Shown: positions 54,944 through 60,754 of the stretch, piece after piece
How the letters are laid out: every line of letters begins with the position of its first letter
Position numbering within the stretch: position 1 is the stretch's first letter
NCBI GenBank assembly: GCA_943913835.1
Contig: CALTZU010000005.1
Span: forward strand, 1-60,754
DNA length: 60,754 nt
Direction of reading: 5' to 3'
Origin: an uncultured Rheinheimera sp.
Lineage (GTDB): Bacteria; Pseudomonadota; Gammaproteobacteria; Enterobacterales; Alteromonadaceae
Position numbers and translations under genes: made by a program
Notes under the pieces: generated by a model
Told to the model about the DNA's origin: nothing
What the model saw: the letters and a program-made list of their open reading frames with translations, nothing else
Databases searched by the model: none

Positions 54944-55401
54944 TGGCGCAACGTGCAGATACCTGGTGGCAACGAAATAAATTTAAACTCAATGGCCTGG
55001 TGCTGGTTTTACCATTCTGGTTTTTGTATGAATCGATGAATCCTGTGTTTCCGTCGTCCTGGCCCACACAAAAAGTCGGCGCTTTTGAAGTAACACCAAC
55101 GCCGCTCACCAATGATGCACCTTATCGACACCATGGCGATTGGGTGAAAGACTTCAGCCTGCAATTTTGCGAAGGTTGTGTCGCCAATATCCGTCAGGCC
55201 TACATGGCAATAGCCTCAGAACAACCTGCTATCGAAGATTTTGCCCAAGCTGATCTCAGCATTCTGCACGGCAGCTCTTTTGCGCAGCATGTGCATGCTA
55301 AAGCCTCAGCGCGGCCGAAAACAGGTGATAAAGTCTGGTTATTGATTGAAGACTGGCAAGGCCAACTGCATATTGGTTCGTGGGACTGGCCCCAGTCTTA
55401 A
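54943..55401 (+). CDS. Uncharacterised 152-residue membrane-anchored protein coupled to the PepSY gene
   Basis: 152 residues from the ATG overlapping the PepSY stop by one base. A longer frame reading back into the PepSY gene is not credible. One membrane segment near 16-33 (LNGLVLVLPFWFLYESM) is followed by a periplasmic-type domain with CEGC at about 76-79, then ILHGSSFAQHVHAKA and a WLLIEDWQGQLHIGSWDW end. I do not recognise the family. The two cysteines and the histidines might bind a metal or haem, and tight coupling to the PepSY gene suggests a joint function. Confidence 0.7.
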   Translation: MAQRADTWWQRNKFKLNGLVLVLPFWFLYESMNPVFPSSWPTQKVGAFEVTPTPLTNDAPYRHHGDWVKDFSLQFCEGCVANIRQAYMAIASEQPAIEDFAQADLSILHGSSFAQHVHAKASARPKTGDKVWLLIEDWQGQLHIGSWDWPQS

Positions 55402-55416
55402 TTTCTTGAAAATGGT

Positions 55417-55463
55417 GTCAGATCACATTATTACTGTTAACAATGTGATCTGACCTCATTTTT
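55417..55463 (+). terminator. Terminator after the PepSY pair
   Basis: A 13-bp perfect stem (55417-55429 with 55442-55454) and a 12-base loop are followed by CTCATTTTTATG. It lies 15 bases after the stop. Confidence 0.82.
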
Positions 55464-55541
55464 ATGTTTTGTTACAATCCCAAGCACAAATTAACCCGCC
55501 AAAGCGTTACACTGAAGCAGCTCATGTTCAGGGGATAGGCT

Positions 55542-56546
55542 ATGAAACTGTTTTGGTTACTGCTGCTGTTTTTTTATCCGGGTCAGGTCCTGGCAAACAG
55601 CTGGCCAGGTTTTGCCAAACAGCAGTCCTGCCTTGAACTTTATCCTGATTTTCAACAGTTGGTGAATGACGTACGTCAACACAAAGCCTGGTATACAGCT
55701 GAGCATTGGTTAGCCCCCTGGTTATTGCCTAAACAACAATTCCAACAAACGCAGCAACTGGAATGTGCCCAACTGGAATACCAATCAGACAGTTTTTTAG
55801 TTCAGGCCTGGGGCTTACAGCCAAAAGCCCAATCTAACGAAAAATGGCCGGTGATTATCTACAACAGAGGCGGTAATTCGGCTTTGGGCCGACTGGATTT
55901 TGTCTCTGTGTTACGTCAGCTTAGCCCTTTGGCGCAACAAGGTTTCATTGTATTAGCCAGTCAGTACCGTGGCTCTGTGCCACAAGATCAGCAGACCTAT
56001 GGCAAAGACCAGTTTGGTGGTGCTGATGTGCGTGATATTCATCAGTTGATAGAACTGGCAAAAAAGCTGCCTGCGGCTGACGCGGATAACATATTCTTAT
56101 ACGGTATCAGCAGGGGTGGCATGATGAGTTATCTTACAGCACGGCAACGTGACGATATCCGCGCTATGGCTATCACCGGAGCCCCAACAAATTTAGTCAC
56201 AGAATTGCCACGAAAACCTGAAATGGAGTTAATTTTCCGTAGTCTGATCCCTGACTACGACCAAAACAAAGTGAAGGAACTGGAACAACGATCGGTGATG
56301 TATTGGGCGGAAGAATTGCCCGCTACTTTGCCTATTTTGTTGATTTACGGTGGTCAGGACCAAAGGGTGCATCCGGATAATTCCAAACTACTGGCCGCCA
56401 AATTGACAGGGCTCAAAAGGCCGGTACGACTGATAGAGTTTAAGGACGCAGATCATTTGCTGACTGACTACAAAGAACAGGAACGCCAGGCCATGCTCAG
56501 CTGGTTTCGTCAGCATCAGTATAATGCCGCCACAGCAGCACCTTAA
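55542..56546 (+). CDS. Secreted alpha/beta hydrolase (prolyl oligopeptidase-like, S9 type)
   Basis: 334 residues, with GGGGATAGGCT before the ATG. A signal peptide (about 1-18, ending VLAN) precedes the hydrolase fold. The nucleophile elbow is YGISRGGMMSYL (serine about 189). Further elements are PVIIYNRGGNSALG near the oxyanion position, LPILLIYGGQDQRVHPDNS (aspartate) and DADHLLTDY (histidine), so a complete Ser-Asp-His triad is present. The substrate could be a peptide or an ester; it acts in the periplasm or outside. The stop shares TTAA with the convergent gene. Confidence 0.85.
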   Translation: MKLFWLLLLFFYPGQVLANSWPGFAKQQSCLELYPDFQQLVNDVRQHKAWYTAEHWLAPWLLPKQQFQQTQQLECAQLEYQSDSFLVQAWGLQPKAQSNEKWPVIIYNRGGNSALGRLDFVSVLRQLSPLAQQGFIVLASQYRGSVPQDQQTYGKDQFGGADVRDIHQLIELAKKLPAADADNIFLYGISRGGMMSYLTARQRDDIRAMAITGAPTNLVTELPRKPEMELIFRSLIPDYDQNKVKELEQRSVMYWAEELPATLPILLIYGGQDQRVHPDNSKLLAAKLTGLKRPVRLIEFKDADHLLTDYKEQERQAMLSWFRQHQYNAATAAP

Positions 56547-57598
56547 TCCGCCAACTCTACTCTATCACGGCCAAGCTCTTTGGCTTTGTACAACGCCTGA
56601 TCTGCTCTATGTAACAACTGATCCACTGCACTGTCTGCTGTGCTGGCAACACCTATACTCAGACTGCTATCCAGGCCAGACTCTTGCATCTGCTGTTTAA
56701 ACTGTTGCTGCACTCTGACTGCCAAATGCATTAAACCTTCCGCATCTGTATCTGCAGCCGCCAACACAAACTCGTCTCCGCCCAATCGGCAGGCGATGTC
56801 ACTTTGACGAGCGACGGCAATCAATGCCTGGGCCAAATGCTGCAATGCCAGGTCCCCTGTTTCATGGCCGTATTGATCGTTGAGTTTTTTAAACTCATCA
56901 ATATCTATCATCATCAGAGCTAAAGGTGTGCCCTGAGTTTCAGCCTGTAGCACGTACTGTTCAAATTTAGCCTGGAAGGCCCGCCTATTGTCTAATCCCG
57001 TTAATACATCGGTATGAGCCAGTGTTTCCATTTGCAGTGCTTGCAGGTAAAGCTTATCTATAGTTTTTTCTGCAACCTTGACCTTTTTTTGTTGCAGTTG
57101 CATTTGCTGATCCAAAGCCATTTGATAAGCCAGAGCGTCAGCAATAAGTTTTAAACTGCAGAACAAATGTTCTGAAATGACTAACCGCTCTCTGCTGGCG
57201 CCACATAAAGTACCTATAGTTTTACCTCCGGATAATACAGGTACGGCAAAAAAACTCTGCATACCCAAAGCGGCGGCATTTGAGTTGGGAAATAATTCGG
57301 GGATAGCATCGGACTGCTGTAAATTTGCGTCAAACAACAAGCGACACATAGAATCAGACCAGTCGACAACAGCGCCTTCCTGCAAAGGAATTGTCATTTG
57401 TCCTTCCACCAAAACGACCTGCTGAGTCAAAGCCCGCCAATCAATCCGCGTTAAGAAGGCTGTATCCAAAGCTGTTAAATGCTGCACTAACAACAACAGC
57501 GGTCTGGCTGACTGTTCAAGAGCTACACTGGTATAACTTTGACGTTGTGGCATAAGGTCTCTGATTGATGAGCTGAGTACAGCTCCTTGTAGCAGCAT
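56543..57598 (-). CDS. GAF-GGDEF diguanylate cyclase
   Basis: 351 residues from 57598; an alternative ATG at 57553 (MPQRQSYTSVALEQ) is equally plausible. A GAF sensor domain (about 25-165, with AALGMQSFFAVPVLSGGKTIGTLCG) and a coiled linker (165-190) lead to the GGDEF domain starting THTDVLTGLDNRRAFQAKFE-like and carrying the active loop RLGGDEFVLAAAD. Cyclic di-GMP synthesis is expected. No membrane segment. It is the second diguanylate cyclase in the window and probably stands alone. Confidence 0.9.
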   Translation of the reverse strand: MLLQGAVLSSSIRDLMPQRQSYTSVALEQSARPLLLLVQHLTALDTAFLTRIDWRALTQQVVLVEGQMTIPLQEGAVVDWSDSMCRLLFDANLQQSDAIPELFPNSNAAALGMQSFFAVPVLSGGKTIGTLCGASRERLVISEHLFCSLKLIADALAYQMALDQQMQLQQKKVKVAEKTIDKLYLQALQMETLAHTDVLTGLDNRRAFQAKFEQYVLQAETQGTPLALMMIDIDEFKKLNDQYGHETGDLALQHLAQALIAVARQSDIACRLGGDEFVLAAADTDAEGLMHLAVRVQQQFKQQMQESGLDSSLSIGVASTADSAVDQLLHRADQALYKAKELGRDRVELAD

Positions 57599-57674
57599 TT
57601 GCTGTTAATTATGAGTTTAATACGTACTTTTTTAACGAACAGAGCATATTAAAGGTAATTATTTTTGCGCTAGC

Positions 57675-57701
57675 TGTCGAAATGGTAAAGACCAAACCGA
57701 C
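57675..57701 (+). promoter_or_regulatory. ECF42-type promoter ahead of the DGPF operon
   Basis: TGTCGA (57675-57680), a 17-base spacer and CGAC (57698-57701) match the -35 and -10 elements I recall for ECF42 sigma factors (TGTCGA and CGA/TC). It lies 31 bases before the first ATG of the operon that encodes the sigma factor itself, which predicts autoregulation. Confidence 0.7.
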
Positions 57702-57731
57702 TAACCTTGACATCAACACAAGGAGAAATTT

Positions 57732-58160
57732 ATGACTCAGTCAATTCAACAGTTAGCAACAAGTTGGGCTGCGGCGGTAGCAAGCCAGGATCTGACGCAG
57801 ATTATGACGTTTTATGCCGATGAACTTGTTGCCTATGATGCCGTGGCGCAATTGCAGTTTACTGGTAAAACAGCCTATCAGGCCCATTGGCAAAAATGCC
57901 TGGAATTCTGCTCAGGCGGTCATTCCAAATTTGAACTTCGGGATCTGAAGATCCAACAAAACGAAGCGATCGGTTTTAGTCATGCTTTGGTGTATTGCGA
58001 GGGCAGCAATGAAAAAGGTGAGACTCAGGGGTGCTGGATGCGGCTGACTCAAGGCTGGCAAAAACAGCAGAACAACTGGCGTATTTGTCATGACCATTTT
58101 TCTGTGCCTTTTGATATGGTATCTGGCGCAGTGTTGTTTGAACTGACACCGGATCTTTAA
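57732..58160 (+). CDS. NTF2-like (SnoaL/DUF4440 type) protein of the ECF42 operon
   Basis: 142 residues, with AAGGAGAAATTT before the ATG. The start SIQQLATSWAAAVASQDLTQIMTFYADELVAYDAV, the GKTAYQAHWQKCLE helix and the closing NNWRICHDHFSVPFD strands are typical of the SnoaL_3 form of the NTF2 fold, often annotated as ketosteroid isomerase-like. No signal peptide. The ligand or reaction is unknown. It opens an operon with two DGPF proteins and an ECF sigma factor. Confidence 0.82.
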   Translation: MTQSIQQLATSWAAAVASQDLTQIMTFYADELVAYDAVAQLQFTGKTAYQAHWQKCLEFCSGGHSKFELRDLKIQQNEAIGFSHALVYCEGSNEKGETQGCWMRLTQGWQKQQNNWRICHDHFSVPFDMVSGAVLFELTPDL

Positions 58161-58184
58161 TAAGCATAAAAAAGGAAAACAGCA

Positions 58185-58529
58185 ATGAAATACTTATGCT
58201 TAGTCTACAGCGATGAAAAACTCCTGCATTCGTTGCCAGAAAGCCCAAAAGACGAAGAGTGTTTTGCTTATGCCTCTGCAGTGCAACAGAGCGGTCGGAT
58301 GCTGGCAGCTGAAGCGCTGCAGCCTATAGATACGGCGACCACAATCAGGGTGCGCGCTGGTAAAACCTTATTAACAGATGGCCCTTTTGCCGAAACCAAA
58401 GAACAATTGGCTGGCTTTTATCTGGTTGAAGCTAAAGATTTAAACGAAGCCATCCAGTTGGCAGCTGGTATTCCAGCCGCCCGCGTAGGCTCTGTCGAAG
58501 TTCGCCCCATCCGTCAACTGGAGGTTTAA
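58185..58529 (+). CDS. DGPF-domain (YCII-related) protein 1
   Basis: 114 residues, with AAAAAGGAAAACAGC before the ATG. The ferredoxin-like YCII fold begins MKYLCLVYSDEKLL, and the DGPF motif LLTDGPFAETKEQLAGFYLVEA lies near 63-84. DGPF proteins are the standard neighbours of ECF42 sigma factors; their role as partners or targets is not settled. It is followed after one base by a second DGPF gene. Confidence 0.92.
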   Translation: MKYLCLVYSDEKLLHSLPESPKDEECFAYASAVQQSGRMLAAEALQPIDTATTIRVRAGKTLLTDGPFAETKEQLAGFYLVEAKDLNEAIQLAAGIPAARVGSVEVRPIRQLEV

Positions 58530-58530
58530 T

Positions 58531-58938
58531 ATGAGATTTATGTTACTGATGATACCTAAAGGCTATGAAAGTGCTGCACCTGGCACTATGCCCGAAACCG
58601 ATGCAGTTGAAGCTATGATGGACTACAACAGAAAACTGCAGGACGCCGGCATTTTACTCGGCTGCGAAGGCTTGCACCCGCCATCTATGGGCGCTCGTGT
58701 CAGTTTCAATTCAGGGAAAGCACTGGTTACTGACGGACCTTTTACTGAAACCAAGGAGGTGCTGGGAGGTTTTTGGATGATTCAGGTCTCCTCCAAAGCT
58801 GAAGCCATTCGCTGGGCCAGTTTATGCCCTGCCGGTGATAATGAAGTGATCGAAGTACGCCAGATTCAGGAAATGGAAGATTTCTCTGAAGATATTCAGC
58901 AGATAGCTGCTGATTTCGTCACTATGCAAAGCGGTTAA
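58531..58938 (+). CDS. DGPF-domain (YCII-related) protein 2
   Basis: 135 residues, starting one base after the previous stop with CTGGAGGTTTAAT ahead. It begins MRFMLLMIPKGYESAAPG and carries ALVTDGPFTETKEVLGGFWMIQ near 69-90. A C-terminal acidic extension (EMEDFSEDIQQIAADF) distinguishes it from its neighbour. It is related to the first DGPF protein by the shared motif block, so the pair probably arose by duplication. The ECF gene starts 4 bases after it. Confidence 0.92.
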   Translation: MRFMLLMIPKGYESAAPGTMPETDAVEAMMDYNRKLQDAGILLGCEGLHPPSMGARVSFNSGKALVTDGPFTETKEVLGGFWMIQVSSKAEAIRWASLCPAGDNEVIEVRQIQEMEDFSEDIQQIAADFVTMQSG

Positions 58939-58942
58939 ACTG

Positions 58943-60229
58943 TTGAACGACAAGGTGACAGCCGAAGCTATTTCGGTTTTGTATCAGCAGGAAAGCCGCA
59001 GGGTACTCGCCACCCTGATCCGCTTGCTGGGTGATTTTGAATTGGCCGAAGAGGCGCTGCAGGAAGCATTTACCTGTGCTTTGCAGCAATGGCCTGTTGA
59101 TGGATTGCCGGCCCAACCCAGAGCCTGGCTTGTGTCCGCTGGGCGTTTTAAAGCCATAGATAAAATCCGTCAGCAGCGGACTCAGCACCAGCATCAGCAG
59201 CAGTGGCTTTTTGAGCAGGATGACGATAGTGCAGCTTGTCTGCTACAGGACCTGACTGACTATGATTGGCAGGACGATGAACTGCGGCTGATCTTTACCT
59301 GCTGTCACCCGGCTTTATCCAACGAAGCGCAAGTAGCGCTGACGTTACGCGAAATTTGTGGCCTGACGACAGAGCAAATTGCCAAAGCCTTTTTAACCAA
59401 CCCTGTCACCATAGCCCAGCGTATTGTCAGAGCAAAAAACAAAATCCGCGATGCGGCTATCCCTTACGAAATTCCAACCCAGGAGCAATTACCACAACGG
59501 CTGGATGCCGTACTTAAAGTCATTTATCTGTTGTTTAATGAAGGCTATAGCCAAAGTTCAGGCGATCAGTTGTTGTGTCAGGAACTTTGTGTTCAGGCGA
59601 TACGGCTCGGCTTCTTGTTATTGGAGTTGCAACCAGAAGCTGAAACTATGGGTCTATTAGCATTGCTGTTATTGCAACAATCAAGACGCCACGCCAGAAC
59701 CACGGCTGAAGGTGAGCTGATTTTACTGGCAGATCAGGACCGAAGTTTGTGGGACCAAAGCTTAATTAAACAAGGAGTTCAACTAGTAGAGCGCTCCTTA
59801 TCAGAACGACGTATAGGACCTTATGGGCTGCAGGCCGCTATTGCAGCACTGCACGCCGAAAGCCTTTCGGCGGCACAAACAGACTGGCCACAAATTGTTG
59901 CCTTGTATGATGTATTGTACCGCTTTGAACCATCGCCCATAGTGCTGTTGAACAGGGCTGTAGCAATCAGCATGGCGCAGGGACCAGCTGCTGCACTGCC
60001 GCTGCTGTTAGCTCTGGAACAAAGTGGCGACCTGGCACAGTACCATTTACTTGACGCCGCTCTAGCAGATTTGCACCAAAAGCTTGGCCTGATACAACAG
60101 GCCAGGCTGTATTATCAGAGCGCATTAAATAAAACCAGCCAACTGGCGGAACAAAGGTTTTTACAAAAGCGCCTGGAAAAATTAGGCTACACTGGCAAAA
60201 CCAGTTTTACTCTAAAGTTAAACCCATGA
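58943..60229 (+). CDS. ECF42-type RNA polymerase sigma factor with C-terminal extension
   Basis: 428 residues, TTG start at 58943 (a GTG at 58955 is possible). Region 2 (about 8-75) shows ELAEEALQEAFTCALQQWP-like and PRAWLVSAGRFKAIDKIRQ segments. Region 4 follows near 110-170, with ALTLREICGLTTEQIAKAFLTNPVTIAQRIVRAKNKI. A further 240 residues form the helical, tetratricopeptide-like extension of the ECF42 group, with YLLFNEGYSQSS and FEPSPIVLLNRAVAISMAQGP. No anti-sigma gene is adjacent; in this group the extension is thought to control activity. It overlaps the next gene by four bases. Confidence 0.93.
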   Translation: MNDKVTAEAISVLYQQESRRVLATLIRLLGDFELAEEALQEAFTCALQQWPVDGLPAQPRAWLVSAGRFKAIDKIRQQRTQHQHQQQWLFEQDDDSAACLLQDLTDYDWQDDELRLIFTCCHPALSNEAQVALTLREICGLTTEQIAKAFLTNPVTIAQRIVRAKNKIRDAAIPYEIPTQEQLPQRLDAVLKVIYLLFNEGYSQSSGDQLLCQELCVQAIRLGFLLLELQPEAETMGLLALLLLQQSRRHARTTAEGELILLADQDRSLWDQSLIKQGVQLVERSLSERRIGPYGLQAAIAALHAESLSAAQTDWPQIVALYDVLYRFEPSPIVLLNRAVAISMAQGPAAALPLLLALEQSGDLAQYHLLDAALADLHQKLGLIQQARLYYQSALNKTSQLAEQRFLQKRLEKLGYTGKTSFTLKLNP

Positions 60230-60754
60230 CAAATCAGACAAATAGTGCTTTTACTTCGCTCAGTGACAGCGCTTTGCTGCGCCACAGCAGCTATATTGCC
60301 GGACAATTTCAATCAGGCCGCAGCGGACATTTTGCCGTACATAATCCTGCCGATGGCAGTTTACTGGCCTTGGTTGCCGAAGCGACAGCCACAGAAGCAG
60401 ACCAGGCAATAGCTGCTGCAACTGCTGCTTTTCCTTTGTGGTCAGGTCTTACTGCAGCGCAGCGCTCCGCTACTTTGATGCGCTGGTATCAGCTGATGCA
60501 GGAACACCAGCAGGACTTAGCCCGCATTTTAACCCTGGAACAAGGCAAGCCCTTAGAGGAAGCAGCAGGCGAAATCAGCTACGGGGCCTCTTTTGTCAGT
60601 TGGTTTGCAGAAGAAGCCAAACGTATGAATGGCGATATTATTCCTGCCCTCAAAACCGATCAGCAGATATTGGTATTAAAACAGCCGATAGGAGTGGTAG
60701 CAGCTATTACGCCATGGAATTTCCCGAATGCGATGATTTTACGTAAAGCTGCAG
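60226..60754 (+). CDS. gabD: Succinate-semialdehyde dehydrogenase, N-terminal part (3' end outside window)
   Basis: The first 176 residues are present before the window edge. They align with E. coli GabD: an ILTLEQGKPLEEAAGEISYGASFVSWFAEEAKR block near 98-130, and LKQPIGVVAAITPWNFPNAMILRK near 152-175, which opens the NAD(P)-binding region. The catalytic cysteine lies beyond the window. GabD oxidises succinate semialdehyde to succinate in GABA breakdown, but related aldehyde dehydrogenases differ in substrate. The ATG overlaps the sigma factor stop (ATGA), so translation is coupled to the ECF42 operon. Truncated by the window edge. Confidence 0.88.
   Translation, partial: MTNQTNSAFTSLSDSALLRHSSYIAGQFQSGRSGHFAVHNPADGSLLALVAEATATEADQAIAAATAAFPLWSGLTAAQRSATLMRWYQLMQEHQQDLARILTLEQGKPLEEAAGEISYGASFVSWFAEEAKRMNGDIIPALKTDQQILVLKQPIGVVAAITPWNFPNAMILRKAA

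Overview
The window reads as one contiguous piece of a gammaproteobacterial chromosome. Gene content and protein style point to the Alteromonadales/Chromatiaceae group, close to Rheinheimera or Alishewanella. The reasons are an E. coli-like MetJ C-terminus, the queA/tgt/yajC/secDF block, the enlarged PstA/PstC of Shewanella-type bacteria, two large TonB-dependent receptors and short palindromic repeats ending in TACCC. This assignment is by recognition; no search was run.

Layout. (1) 1-9.2 kb: the end of metJ, a short-form malic enzyme gene, the tgt-yajC-secD-secF block, queA and oxyR. Two kinds of non-coding repeat lie here. (2) 9.3-35.3 kb: a phosphate region. It holds pit with its PhoU-like partner, phoU-pstB-pstA-pstC with pstS upstream, a GcvR-like gene, ppk-ppx and, after an AI-2E-family permease, an M20 hydrolase and a yeiH/lysR pair, phoR-phoB. 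Divergent from phoB is a duplicated beta-helix-like lipoprotein gene followed by a TonB-dependent receptor. (3) 35.4-45.5 kb: SulP transporter, glutathione S-transferase, soxR with a divergent NTF2-like gene, a periplasmic solute-binding protein, a porin, a phosphoethanolamine transferase and a second TonB receptor. (4) 45.6-60.8 kb: a PAS-GGDEF protein, a TetR-RND efflux system, a PepSY protein with a small partner, an alpha/beta hydrolase, a GAF-GGDEF protein, and an operon of an NTF2-like protein, two DGPF (YCII) proteins, an ECF42-type sigma factor and gabD, which is cut by the window edge.

How the genes fit together. I read PhoB-box-like sites in front of pstS, pstC, ppk, phoB, the lipoprotein gene and the porin. 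Four of the six have a -10-like hexamer 10 bases after the box. This ties high-affinity phosphate import (PstSCAB), low-affinity import (Pit), polyphosphate turnover (PPK/PPX), sensing (PhoR/PhoB/PhoU) and outer-membrane entry (porin, perhaps the lipoprotein/TonB pair) into one locus. The lipoprotein/TonB pair is the best candidate for a little-described system: a phosphate-starvation outer-membrane uptake module. Other legible circuits are a SoxR-type 19-bp-spacer promoter facing the NTF2-like gene, three TACCG-type palindromes between the TetR and RND genes, and a TGTCGA-N17-CGAC promoter in front of the ECF42 operon.

Limits. All calls come from reading the sequence by eye. Start codons were moved from the longest frame where a ribosome site, signal peptide or promoter position argued for it. 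Regulatory sites are consensus matches, not measured sites.
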